Made by a program: the position numbers and the translations under genes
Shown here: piece after piece, positions 34,584 to 42,963 of the stretch
How the letters are laid out: every line of letters starts with the position of its first letter
Position numbering within the stretch: the stretch's first letter is position 1
Notes under the pieces: generated by a model
The model's database searches: none
The model's input: the letters and a program-made list of their open reading frames with translations, nothing else
Told to the model about the DNA's origin: nothing
Assembly (NCBI RefSeq): GCF_018613935.1
Contig: NZ_JAGGPF010000004.1
Location: 19,102 to 77,689, forward strand
Direction of reading: 5' to 3'
Length of the DNA stretch: 58,588 nucleotides
DNA from: Agromyces sp. ISL-38
GTDB taxonomy: Bacteria > Actinomycetota > Actinomycetes > Actinomycetales > Microbacteriaceae

Positions 34584-34835
34584 TCAGAGTGGAGTATCCC
34601 TGTCGGGCGGGATGACCCTGTCGGGGTCGACGATCCCGACCACGTCGACGTCGGCCTCATCGGCCTCGTCGATCTCATCGATCCCGAGGTCGTCGTCGAG
34701 TTCATCGGCATCGGCTTCGCCGGCGAACTCCTCGACTTCCTCGTAGTCCTCCTTGGCAAGTTCCGCGCTCAGCGGCAGCTCGGAGTCGGTGTACGCGCCC
34801 TCGACAGGCTCTCCCGGGCGCAGCGGATCAGTCAT
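34584..34835 (-). CDS. Small acidic protein (DUF5709-like)
   Basis: 83 residues, about one third Asp/Glu, no hydrophobic segment; begins TDPLRPGEPVEGAYTDSE and ends DPDRVIPPDRDTPL. Resembles short actinobacterial acidic proteins of unknown function. GGAGG stands 4 nt before ATG 34835. Confidence 0.7.
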   Translation of the reverse strand: MTDPLRPGEPVEGAYTDSELPLSAELAKEDYEEVEEFAGEADADELDDDLGIDEIDEADEADVDVVGIVDPDRVIPPDRDTPL

Positions 34836-35009
34836 GGCTCCTCCGATCGGAACGCGGCCGAGCTCCGCGGGTGCGGCGGCCAAGGCTCACGATATGGTCG
34901 CCCGCCGGTCAGCTGTAGGGGATTGACTCCGCCCGCGGTCGGGGGTAGCAGTCGAGCGGCGAATGGAACGTGCTTCCTCCTCGGGCTCGGAGCCCAGCAG
35001 AATGGGCAG

Positions 35010-35516
35010 ATGCCGACCGTGCAGCATCTCGTTCGCTCGTTCATCTCGCCGCTCACCCGCACTCGCGCGTTCCGCGCGATCGCACCGGTCCTCCTCCCGC
35101 CGATCGAATGGTGCGTCGACCGGCTCACCGGTGGCCGGGCGCAACTGAGCGGCCTGCTCGTGCCGTCACTCGTGCTCCACTCGACCGGCGCGAAGACGGG
35201 CGCCCTTCGGGATACCCCGCTCATGTACACGCCCGACGGCCACGGGCGGGCGATCGTCGCGGGCACGAGCTTCGCGCAACAGCGGCATCCTGCGTGGACC
35301 TACAACCTGCTCGCCAATCCTGATGCGTCGATCACGGTGCGCGGACGACGGATGCCGGTGCGCGCGAGCCTCATCGACGGCGATGAGCGCGAAGCAGCGT
35401 GGGCTCGCATCGAGGGGCAGTGGCCGGGATATCGCGCGTACGAGCGGGACTCGGGACGAACCGTGCGGCTGTTCCGGCTCCAGCCGGTTGCGAGCACGCA
35501 CGACACGTCGATGTGA
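35010..35516 (+). CDS. Nitroreductase-family, deazaflavin-dependent oxidoreductase
   Basis: 168 residues. SLVLHSTGAKTGALRDTPL and TSFAQQRHPAWTYNLLANPDA are the F420/flavin split-barrel motifs also seen in the gene at 5034. N-terminal hydrophobic stretch FRAIAPVLLPPIEW may contact the membrane. ATG 35010 follows CAGAAT (34998-35003) by six bases. Confidence 0.85.
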   Translation: MPTVQHLVRSFISPLTRTRAFRAIAPVLLPPIEWCVDRLTGGRAQLSGLLVPSLVLHSTGAKTGALRDTPLMYTPDGHGRAIVAGTSFAQQRHPAWTYNLLANPDASITVRGRRMPVRASLIDGDEREAAWARIEGQWPGYRAYERDSGRTVRLFRLQPVASTHDTSM

Positions 35517-35530
35517 CCTTCGCGCCGTCG

Positions 35531-36433
35531 TCACGGTTCAACGCGCGCGCCGGCTTCGGTGAGCAATCGAACCGCACGACGGATGCCGGGACTCTCCGCC
35601 ATCGTGCGCCGATACGCCACCCGGACCTCTCGCACCTGGCTGTGGTCGGCGAGCGGACGCGCCACCACGCCGCTCGGCAGTGGCGGCCGGCCGAGTCGGG
35701 GCACGAGCGCGATCGCGACGCCCTGCCGCGCCAGCTCGACGAGCGACGAGAAGTCGGGATCTTCGGCGACGACGCGGGGCACCGTGCCGAGGTCGGCGAA
35801 GATGCGCATGAGCGCCTCGTGGCAGATGGCGCCCTTCGGGGTGCTCGCCCACGGCTCGTCGACGAGCGCGGCGCGGTCGAGCTCGAGCAGGCCGGCGAGC
35901 GGATGCGCCGTCGCGAGCACGATGTCGGCCTCGTCGAAGCAGAGGTGCTCGGTCACGACGTGTGCCGGGGCGATCAACGGCACGGAGTTCCAGTTGTGCA
36001 CGACTGCGAGATCGGCCGCTCCCGTCGCCACCATTTGCATGGCGTCGACGGGGTCGACGCTCGTGACCGTGGCGAGGCTCGCGCCATCGGCGTCTCGCAA
36101 CTCGCGGAGCACCGGGCCGACGAGTCCGCGAGTCGCGGTCGAGAACGAGGCGATGCGAAGCGGAGCGCGCGGCGCGCCCCCTGCGGCGACGGACTCGAGT
36201 CGCTCGAGCGTCTCGAGGAGCTCTCGCCCTTCGCTCACGAGCGCGCGGCCGCGTTCGGTGAGCAGCACGCCCCGCCCGCGTCGTTCGAGGAGCGGTGCTG
36301 CGAGTTCGCGTTCGAGCTTCTTGACCTGCTGCGAGACGGCCGACGGCGTGTACCCGAGCCTGCCTGCAGCGGCGACGACAGACCCCGAGTTCGCGACGGC
36401 GACGAGCGCGCGAAGCCCTTGAAGATCGAGCAT
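35531..36433 (-). CDS. LysR family regulator divergent from EamA transporter
   Basis: 300 residues: HTH at residues 1-60 (AGRLGYTPSAVSQQVKKLE) and an effector-binding domain. ATG 36433 follows TACGAT (minus strand, 36445-36440) by six bases. Head-to-head with the EamA exporter 72 bp away, the usual arrangement of a regulator and its exporter target. Confidence 0.92.
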   Translation of the reverse strand: MLDLQGLRALVAVANSGSVVAAAGRLGYTPSAVSQQVKKLERELAAPLLERRGRGVLLTERGRALVSEGRELLETLERLESVAAGGAPRAPLRIASFSTATRGLVGPVLRELRDADGASLATVTSVDPVDAMQMVATGAADLAVVHNWNSVPLIAPAHVVTEHLCFDEADIVLATAHPLAGLLELDRAALVDEPWASTPKGAICHEALMRIFADLGTVPRVVAEDPDFSSLVELARQGVAIALVPRLGRPPLPSGVVARPLADHSQVREVRVAYRRTMAESPGIRRAVRLLTEAGARVEP

Positions 36434-36505
36434 GTAGCAATCGTACGTTGTCGAACGCAGCAATCGGAACTGGTGCTGCATGGATGGTGCTGCGAGGCTC
36501 GATGT
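36434..36505. promoter_or_regulatory. Divergent leaderless promoters LysR / EamA
   Basis: Minus -10 TACGAT (36440-36445) and plus -10 GAGGCT (36494-36499), each six bases from the start codon. The 48 bp between them must hold both -35 regions and the LysR site. Confidence 0.6.
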
Positions 36506-37486
36506 ATGCCACTGAAACACGCCGCCCTCGGTCTGCTCGTCGCGCTCATCTGGGGAACGAACTTCCTCGCCATCGAGCTCGGCCTCCGCGACACCCTGCC
36601 GGTCGTGCTCGTGGCCTTGCGATTCACGCTCGTCGCCGTGCCGCTCGTGCTCTTCGTGCCCAAGCCGGATGCCTCGTGGCGCAGCCTCGTGGCCGTCGGA
36701 CTGTTCATGAGCGCCGGCCAGTTCGGGCTCTTGTTCACCGCGATGCACCTCGGCCTGCCCGCCGGGCTCGCCGCCGTCGTGCTGCAGTGCCAGATGATCT
36801 TCACGCTCGTCGTCGGCGTGATGGTGCTGAAGGAACGGCCGACACGCATGCAGCTCGTGGGCGCTCTGCTCGGCGTGATCGGGCTCGGCATCGTCGCGGT
36901 CGGCCGCATCGAGGGCGCGGCGGACTTCGGGGCGATCATGCCACTCCTCATCTGCGTGGCCGCCGGGCTCAGCTGGGGGATCGGCAACGTCGCCTCGCGG
37001 TCGGCGCAGGGGGCGAACGGCTTCGGCATGGTGGTGTGGTCGGCTCTCGTCGTGCCGCTCCCGGTGCTTGCGCTCAGCCTCCTGCTCGACGGGCCTGCGG
37101 CGGTCGGCGAGGCGTTCGCCACGATCGGGTGGGAGACCGTCGTGAGCGTCGCCTACACCGCCGGCCTCGCCTCGCTCGTCGGCTACTCGATCTGGAATTC
37201 GCTGCTCGGTCGGTATCCGGCGGCGGTCGTCGCTCCGTTCGCACTGCTCGTCCCGCCGATCGGCCTCGCCGCCGCGGCGCTCGTGCTCGGCGAGGTGCCG
37301 AACGCCCTCGAACTCGCGGGCAGTGCGTTGCTGGTGGGCGGCGTGGCGGTCGGGCTGGTCCGCCGGCGGCGGGAGACATCCGTTCGACCTGCCGGTTCCA
37401 CGCCCGTGCAGCAGGCCGGTGCCGATGTCGGCGTGCTCTCCGAACACAGCCGCCCCCCAGCGCCCGCCCGTACGCTCGACACATGA
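36506..37486 (+). CDS. EamA/DMT-family metabolite exporter
   Basis: 326 residues, ten hydrophobic helices in two EamA repeats (ALIWGTNFLAIELGL near the start; CVAAGLSWGIGNVASR near residue 155 opens the second). Exports amino acids or other metabolites. C-terminal 40 residues are hydrophilic. The stop overlaps the ATG of the acyltransferase gene (ATGA at 37483). Confidence 0.9.
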   Translation: MPLKHAALGLLVALIWGTNFLAIELGLRDTLPVVLVALRFTLVAVPLVLFVPKPDASWRSLVAVGLFMSAGQFGLLFTAMHLGLPAGLAAVVLQCQMIFTLVVGVMVLKERPTRMQLVGALLGVIGLGIVAVGRIEGAADFGAIMPLLICVAAGLSWGIGNVASRSAQGANGFGMVVWSALVVPLPVLALSLLLDGPAAVGEAFATIGWETVVSVAYTAGLASLVGYSIWNSLLGRYPAAVVAPFALLVPPIGLAAAALVLGEVPNALELAGSALLVGGVAVGLVRRRRETSVRPAGSTPVQQAGADVGVLSEHSRPPAPARTLDT

Positions 37487-38253
37487 CGCCGCGCCCGAGC
37501 GAACCCATCTACAGCACCGCCATCGCCGCCGGCCGGGTGCTCTTCGGTTTCTGGGGCCTGAAGCGCACCGTCACTGGCGCAGAGCACGTGCCGGCCAAGG
37601 GTGGCGCGGTGCTTGCGATGACGCACTTCGGCTACCTCGAGTTCGCCCTCGTCGAGTGGGCCACGTGGCTCTCGAACCGTCGCCGCATCCGGTTCATGGC
37701 CAAGCAGGGCGTGTTCGACAAGCCCGTCGTCGGCTGGCTGCTGCGTGGCATGCGCCACATCGCCGTCGACATGAAGGCCGGTGCCGCGGCCTATTCGAAC
37801 GCCGTCGAGGCCTTGAAGCGCGGTGAACTGCTCGGCGTCTTCCCGGAGGCGGGCGTGAGTTCGTCGTTCACCGTGCGCGAGCTGAAGACGGGCGCGGCGC
37901 GACTCGCCGCCGAAGCCGGCGTGCCGATCATCCCGGTGGCGGTGTGGGGCGGCCAGCGCCTGCTCACGAAGCGTCACCGCATCGGGTTCTTCGAGCGCTT
38001 CGGCGTCCCCGTCAGCTTCGCGTTCGGCCCGCCGATCACGGTCGGCGCCGATGAGGACCCGCACGCCGTCACCGAACGGTTGCGCTCAACGCTGCAGGCA
38101 CTCGTCGACCGGTTGCAGGCCGGATATCCCGTCGACGGCGCCGGCCAGTGGTGGCAGCCCCGGCACCTGGGCGGCACTGCGCCCACGCCCGAGGAGGCCG
38201 CCGAAGCGGATGCAGCGCGCGATCGTGATCGCGATCGAGATCGATCCGAGTGA
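37483..38253 (+). CDS. 1-acyl-glycerol-3-phosphate acyltransferase (PlsC)-like protein
   Basis: 256 residues. The acyltransferase catalytic block reads T-H-F-G-Y-L-E, an H-x4-E variant of the usual NH-x4-D, and the second block reads FPEAGVS in place of FPEGTRS. This variant occurs in an actinobacterial PlsC subgroup. Phospholipid synthesis at the inner membrane surface is likely. C-terminus ends in an Arg-Asp repeat. ATG 37483 has TACGCT (37471-37476) six bases upstream, inside the EamA gene. Confidence 0.8.
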   Translation: MTPRPSEPIYSTAIAAGRVLFGFWGLKRTVTGAEHVPAKGGAVLAMTHFGYLEFALVEWATWLSNRRRIRFMAKQGVFDKPVVGWLLRGMRHIAVDMKAGAAAYSNAVEALKRGELLGVFPEAGVSSSFTVRELKTGAARLAAEAGVPIIPVAVWGGQRLLTKRHRIGFFERFGVPVSFAFGPPITVGADEDPHAVTERLRSTLQALVDRLQAGYPVDGAGQWWQPRHLGGTAPTPEEAAEADAARDRDRDRDRSE

Positions 38254-38320
38254 CGCATCCGAGCGTCTGAGTGCCGCCGAACCTGAGGCGATGTCAGGGG
38301 TGCGGGGTTAGGCTCGGGTC

Positions 38321-38593
38321 ATGTGCAGGAACATCCACACCCTCCACAACTTCGAGCCCGCAGCGACCAGCGACGAGGTGCACGCGGCAGCGCTGCAGTT
38401 CGTGCGCAAGGTGAGCGGAACGACGAAGCCGTCGCACGCGAACGCAGCGGCGTTCGATGAGGCCGTCGAGGAGATCGCGCACATCACGCGGCATCTGCTC
38501 GACCACCTCGTCACCAATGCGCCGCCGAAGAATCGCGAGATCGAGGCCGAGAAGGCCAAGGCGCGCGCGGCTCGTCGCTACGTCAGCGTCTGA
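38321..38593 (+). CDS. DUF2277 family protein
   Basis: 90 residues starting MCRNIHTLHNFEPAATSDEV, the conserved opening of DUF2277, followed by LQFVRKVSGTTKPS. Soluble, helical, function unknown. ATG follows TAGGCT (38309-38314) by six bases, one of the clearest leaderless examples here. Confidence 0.93.
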   Translation: MCRNIHTLHNFEPAATSDEVHAAALQFVRKVSGTTKPSHANAAAFDEAVEEIAHITRHLLDHLVTNAPPKNREIEAEKAKARAARRYVSV

Positions 38594-38656
38594 TCCTCCG
38601 GGACGTGTCCGTCGTGCCGCCGGGCACGGCGAGGGCGAACGGAGTACCGTCATGGC

Positions 38657-39679
38657 ATGGCCGGCGATGCGGTGACGATCAGTGTTCCAGGTCCGCAGGG
38701 CGATCGCGAGGTGCGGATCTCGAGTCCGACACGCGTGCTCTGGCCCGAGCTCGGCATCACGAAGCTCGAGCTCGCGGAGTACTTCGTGGCGGTCGGCGAC
38801 GCGTTCGTCGAGGCGAACGGCGATCGTCCGGTCTCGCTGCAGCGATTCTCGGGTGACATCGACGGCGACCAGTTCTTCTCGAAGAACCCGCCCAAGGGTG
38901 CGCCTGAATGGGTGCGATCGGTGCCCGTGACCTATCCGAGCGGCCGGCGGCATCCGCAGCTCGTCATCGACGAACCGGCGGTCGCCGTGTGGGGCGCCCA
39001 GATGAACACGATCGTCTTCCACCCGTGGGCGTCGCGCGCCGAGACGTCGGACTTCCCCGATGAGTTGCGCATCGACCTCGATCCGCAACCGGGCACGGGT
39101 TTCGCCGAGGCCGTTCCGGCGGCACTCGCGCTCCGCGACCTGCTTGCCGAAGTCCGCCTCACGGGATTCGTGAAGACGTCGGGCAATCGGGGCATCCACG
39201 TCTTCGCGCCGATCGAGCCCGAGTACGAGTTCCTCGACGTGCGCCACGCCGTGATCGCGCTCGCGCGGGAACTCGAACGGAGGATGCCCGAGCAGCTCAC
39301 CACCGCGTGGTGGAAGGAACTGCGAGGCGACCGCATCTTCATCGACTACAACCAGGCGAACCGCGACCGCACCATGGCAGGGGCGTACAGTCCCCGCGCC
39401 TTGCCGAATGCCGCGGTCTCCTGTCCGGTCGAGTGGAGCGAGCTCGAGTCGACCGACCCGAAGCTGCTCACGATCAGGACCGTGCCGGAGCGCCTGCAGA
39501 CGGCCGGCGACCCGTGGGCCGGAATGCACGAGCACACGGCTCCCATCGCGGTGCTCCTCGAGTGGTGGCAACGCGACCTCGACGACGGACTCGGCGAGCT
39601 GCCCTTTCCGCCCGACTTCCCGAAGATGCCGGGCGAGCCACCGCGCGTGCAGCCGAGCCGTGCGCGGCACGACGTCTGA
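38657..39679 (+). CDS. Stand-alone LigD-type polymerase/primase domain (NHEJ)
   Basis: 340 residues forming only the PolDom of LigD: SPTRVLWPELGITKLELAEY start, catalytic D140-L-D142-P, SGNRGIHVF, and DYNQANRDRTMAGAYSPR. Adds nucleotides and fills gaps at broken ends together with Ku and a ligase. Neither partner is in this window, so it is a split-LigD arrangement. ATG 38657 follows TACCGT (38645-38650) by six bases. Confidence 0.92.
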   Translation: MAGDAVTISVPGPQGDREVRISSPTRVLWPELGITKLELAEYFVAVGDAFVEANGDRPVSLQRFSGDIDGDQFFSKNPPKGAPEWVRSVPVTYPSGRRHPQLVIDEPAVAVWGAQMNTIVFHPWASRAETSDFPDELRIDLDPQPGTGFAEAVPAALALRDLLAEVRLTGFVKTSGNRGIHVFAPIEPEYEFLDVRHAVIALARELERRMPEQLTTAWWKELRGDRIFIDYNQANRDRTMAGAYSPRALPNAAVSCPVEWSELESTDPKLLTIRTVPERLQTAGDPWAGMHEHTAPIAVLLEWWQRDLDDGLGELPFPPDFPKMPGEPPRVQPSRARHDV

Positions 39680-39687
39680 GCGGGAGC

Positions 39688-40476
39688 TCAGCCGAGCGAG
39701 GCGACCTCCTCGTAGCTCGGCGTGCCCGACGGCGTGGTGAAGGTGCCGGCACGCAACTCGCGCGCAGCCGAGCTGATCGCGCCGAGCGCGAGTCGGAAGA
39801 GCAGCGATCCGGTGCTCACTCGCGCGACGCCGAGATCGGCGAGCTCCGGCACGGTGAGGCCGGCTTGCGCGAGCACGTTGAGCGGCGCGGGGATGTCGCG
39901 CACGAGCGCTGCGACGGTCACCGCATCCAGGGCGCCGGGAACGAAGACGCCGGATGCGCCGGCCGCGAGATACCGGTGGGCACGTGTGATCGCCTCGCGT
40001 CGCCGCGCGGCGGCATCCGTGGCAGCCTCGATCCAGAACGGATCGGTGCGGGCGTTCAGATAGAGCCCGGGCGCCGCCGCGGCGATCGCCGCGATCTTCG
40101 CCGATGCGATCTCTGCGTCGACGAGCCGGCCGGCCGGGTCGGAGTCCTCGATGTTCACGCCGACCACACCGAGCGACGCGAGCTGGGCGGCGAAGGCGCC
40201 GACGTCGGCGGGATCTTCGGAGAACCCGGCCTCCAGATCGACGGTCACCGGGATGCCGGCGGCAGTGATGCGCCGCGCGAGGTCGAGCGTCTCGGCCGCG
40301 GTCTCTCCCGAGCCGTCGGGCTTGCCCGCAGCGACCGCGACGCCGAGACTCGTGGTGCCCACCACCTGGTGGCCGGCGGCGTGCAGCCATCGTGCCGAGG
40401 CGAGGTCCCACGCGTTGGGCAGCAGGAGCGGGTCGCCGGGGCGGTGCTGGCGTTCGAACTCAGCGGGCGTCAACAT
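39688..40476 (-). CDS. Isocitrate lyase/PEP mutase family protein
   Basis: 262 residues of the TIM-barrel PEP mutase superfamily: LPNAWDLASARWL, TVDLEAGF (Mg site), GVNIEDS, LNARTDPFW. Cleaves or rearranges C-C or C-P bonds of 2-oxo acid-type substrates; exact reaction not readable. AGGAG lies 7 nt before ATG 40476, which overlaps the end of the P450-like gene by 17 bp, so they form one operon. Confidence 0.88.
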   Translation of the reverse strand: MLTPAEFERQHRPGDPLLLPNAWDLASARWLHAAGHQVVGTTSLGVAVAAGKPDGSGETAAETLDLARRITAAGIPVTVDLEAGFSEDPADVGAFAAQLASLGVVGVNIEDSDPAGRLVDAEIASAKIAAIAAAAPGLYLNARTDPFWIEAATDAAARRREAITRAHRYLAAGASGVFVPGALDAVTVAALVRDIPAPLNVLAQAGLTVPELADLGVARVSTGSLLFRLALGAISSAARELRAGTFTTPSGTPSYEEVASLG

Positions 40477-41344
40477 CGATGGTCTCCTCGTTCGTGCGGT
40501 GGATTCCGGCGCGGGCCTCGGCGCGGCGCAGCTCCTCGACGATCGCCACGGCGATCGCGAGTGCGTGGTGCGGCGCCGGGCACCCGCGGTGGCCGGCGCC
40601 GAAGGCGAGCGTTCGCGGCGGACGGTCGTCGGTGGCATCGCGGTCGGGTCCATCGAGACGCAGCACGAGTAGCGCGCCCTGCTGGACGTCGGGCCCCGAA
40701 GCACCTGCCGAATGGTCGGGTGCAACGCGGCGCGTCATCGGCACGGGGGAGTCATCGCGCAACGTCGCGGTGAGCAGGTCGTGCGTCGCCGGCGGCAGGG
40801 GGCCGGATGCCGCGAGCCGCTGCATCGCGCGCTCGACGAGTGCGCCCGTGGCGGCGTAGGCCTGCACGAGCAGCTGCACGAGAAGGGCGTCGTCTGGCGC
40901 GTCGGTGCCGGGCGCGGAGTCGAGGAGGCGCATCGTGGCAGTGTCGGCGGCTGCGGCATCCGTCACCCGGCCGCTGCTGTAGGCGTCGGCGATCTCGGCG
41001 GCGAGCGGAGGGAGCGACTCGGCCTGACGGAACCCGAGCTGCATGCCGAGGGCGGTCACCGGGACGTGCCGTGCGACCGTCGCGACGGATGGTGCCGGCT
41101 CCGCTTCGAGTGCCGTGCGGGTCAGCGACGCAGCGGTGCGGGCCAGCGCAGCGAGTTCGATGCCGGCGAGCATCGACTCGAGACGCCGCCGGCGGGCATC
41201 GTGCACGGCGCCGTTCGAGAACCGCGAGACGTCGGCTCGGAAGCGCTCGAACGGCGTCGGCGCCGCGGCATCCGCCTCGGGAACCAGGAATCGCGGATCG
41301 GCGAGGATGAGGGCGACGTCGGCCCGGTCGATGATCTCGGTCAT
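40460..41344 (-). CDS. Short, degenerate cytochrome P450-like protein
   Basis: 294 residues, about 100 shorter than a P450. The heme loop is present (FGAGHRGC, Cys255) and an I-helix-like QAYAAT is seen, but the K-helix that should carry E-x-x-R reads ATLR before DSPVPMTRRVA, so the structural Glu is replaced by Ala. It may bind heme without classical monooxygenase chemistry. ATG 41344 follows TAGCGT (minus strand, 41356-41351) by six bases. Operon with the PEP-mutase-like enzyme; divergent from an ArsR regulator. Confidence 0.75.
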   Translation of the reverse strand: MTEIIDRADVALILADPRFLVPEADAAAPTPFERFRADVSRFSNGAVHDARRRRLESMLAGIELAALARTAASLTRTALEAEPAPSVATVARHVPVTALGMQLGFRQAESLPPLAAEIADAYSSGRVTDAAAADTATMRLLDSAPGTDAPDDALLVQLLVQAYAATGALVERAMQRLAASGPLPPATHDLLTATLRDDSPVPMTRRVAPDHSAGASGPDVQQGALLVLRLDGPDRDATDDRPPRTLAFGAGHRGCPAPHHALAIAVAIVEELRRAEARAGIHRTNEETIDVDAR

Positions 41345-41408
41345 GATTCGACGCTACGCCGCGCACGATTCGCTGCCGGGCGAAGTGTCCTCGCCGTATC
41401 GTGGCGGT
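41345..41408. promoter_or_regulatory. Divergent leaderless promoters P450-like operon / ArsR gene
   Basis: Minus -10 TAGCGT at 41351-41356 and plus -10 TATCGT at 41397-41402, both six bases from start codons, in a 64-bp gap. Confidence 0.6.
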
Positions 41409-42095
41409 ATGCACGGAGACGCCGACCTCGCAGAACCCGCTCGCCTCATGGGGGAGCCCGCGCGGGCTGCCATGCTCGTCGCGCTCCTCGACGGCCGCGC
41501 GCTGCCCGCGAGCGAGCTCGCAGCGATCGCACGCGTGAAGCCGCCGACCGCGAGCGCCCACCTCGCCCAGCTCGTCGCGGGCGGGCTCGTCGCCGATCGC
41601 CGGCTCGGCCGGCACCGCTACTTCGCACTCGCCGGGCCCGAGGTGGCGAACGCCGTCGAGGCACTGCAGCTCATCGCTCCGCGGCGTGCCGTCTCGTCGT
41701 ACTCGCAGTCCGCGACGGCACGCAGGCTCGCCGAGGCGCGATCGTGCTACGACCACCTCGCCGGGCGCCTCGCGCTCGACCTCGCCGACGCGCTCGTGGC
41801 CGAGGGAGCGATCGCGCCACTCGACGCAGGGGAGCCCGGCCGGCTGCTCGCCACCGACGGCCCGCTCGCGGCGAGGCTGCGGCTCGGCGACGTGGGCGAC
41901 GTCGGCGTCCACTCCCGACGTCCCGAGGTGCGCGGATGCCTCGACTGGACCGAGCGGCGCCCGCACATCGCCGGCCGCCTCGGCTCGCACCTGCTCGACG
42001 TGATGCTCGCCGACGGCTGGGTCGCCCGGGTGCCGGGCGACCGCTCGCTTCGGGTGACCACGACGGGTCGGGAGGCGTTCGCGGCGCTCGGCTGA
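41409..42095 (+). CDS. ArsR-type winged-helix transcriptional regulator
   Basis: 228 residues: ArsR-like HTH at residues 8-90 (MGEPARAAMLVALLDGRALPASELAAIARVKPPTASAHLAQLV split over two blocks) and a C-terminal half containing CLDWTERRPHIAGRLG, a motif common to non-metal ArsR/ARS-like regulators. No CxC metal site. Divergent from the P450-like operon, its probable target. Confidence 0.88.
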   Translation: MHGDADLAEPARLMGEPARAAMLVALLDGRALPASELAAIARVKPPTASAHLAQLVAGGLVADRRLGRHRYFALAGPEVANAVEALQLIAPRRAVSSYSQSATARRLAEARSCYDHLAGRLALDLADALVAEGAIAPLDAGEPGRLLATDGPLAARLRLGDVGDVGVHSRRPEVRGCLDWTERRPHIAGRLGSHLLDVMLADGWVARVPGDRSLRVTTTGREAFAALG

Positions 42096-42116
42096 TCGAC
42101 TCAGCGGCGTCGGCGA

Positions 42117-42866
42117 TCACACGGCGATGTCGCCTCGGGGCCGACGCGGTGAGCCGTGCAGCTCTCGGTGCAGCCGCTCCATGCGCGCATCGAGCTCTGC
42201 GGCGGTGTGCGCGGCATCCGTCAGCCCATCGAGCAGCTCCTGGGGCACCTGGCGGTCGTACTTGTAGTAGATCTTGTGCTCGAGGCTCGCCCAGAAATCC
42301 ATCGCGATCGTGCGGATCTGCACTTCCACGGCGACGGGATGCACTCCTGTCGACAGGAACACCGGCACCTCCACGATCACGTGCAGGCTCTGGTAGCCGT
42401 TGGTCTTCGGCTCCGCGATGTAGTCCTTCACCTTCAGCACGCGGATGTCGCGCTGCACCGTCAAGAGCTCGAAGATCCGATACGCATCCGAGACGAAGCT
42501 GCACGTCACGCGAACGCCGGCGATGTCGGTGATCGTCTCGCGAATCGTGTCGAACGTGGGTTCGATGCCCTTGCGCCGCATCTTCTCGATCACGCTGTCG
42601 AGGCTCTTCAGCCGGCTCGAGATGTGCTCGATCGGGTTGTAGTCGTGCGTGTGGCTGAACTCCTCACGCAGGATGGAGAGCTTCGTGATCACCTCGTCCA
42701 TGCCGAACTTGTATCGAAGCATGAACCGTTCGGTCTCGTCGCGAAGGGCACGCATCTCGTCGAGGGTCTGGCCGTCGATCGTCTCGAGCGTGCGCTGCGC
42801 GCGGGCGGTGAGCATGGGCGGAGCATCGGGCCGTCGGATGGGCGGGGTGCCGTCGAGCGGAGTCAC
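42117..42866 (-). CDS. Small alarmone synthetase, RelQ-type GTP pyrophosphokinase
   Basis: About 249 residues with only the RelA/SpoT synthetase domain: HISSRLKSLDSVIEKM (R-x-K-x-x-S), DIAGVRVTCSFVSD, YQSLHVIVEVP and VEVQIRTIAMDFWASLEHKIYYK. No HD hydrolase, TGS or ACT domains. Transfers pyrophosphate from ATP to GTP/GDP to make (p)ppGpp. GTG 42866 is preferred, with TAGCGT seven bases before it on the minus strand; an internal ATG further in is possible. Confidence 0.9.
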   Translation of the reverse strand: MTPLDGTPPIRRPDAPPMLTARAQRTLETIDGQTLDEMRALRDETERFMLRYKFGMDEVITKLSILREEFSHTHDYNPIEHISSRLKSLDSVIEKMRRKGIEPTFDTIRETITDIAGVRVTCSFVSDAYRIFELLTVQRDIRVLKVKDYIAEPKTNGYQSLHVIVEVPVFLSTGVHPVAVEVQIRTIAMDFWASLEHKIYYKYDRQVPQELLDGLTDAAHTAAELDARMERLHRELHGSPRRPRGDIAV

Positions 42867-42963
42867 GGAGCACACGCTACGGTGCGAAGCTCTGGATTCG
42901 CCCTGACTCTGCCATGACGGTCGACGCACACGTTTCCGCGTTCGTGCTCGCTAGGGTCGAGGC

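Noticed and set aside
36235..37122. Long minus-strand frame opposite EamA
   Set aside because: Ser/Thr/Arg-rich shadow of the transporter; starts inside coding sequence without signals.
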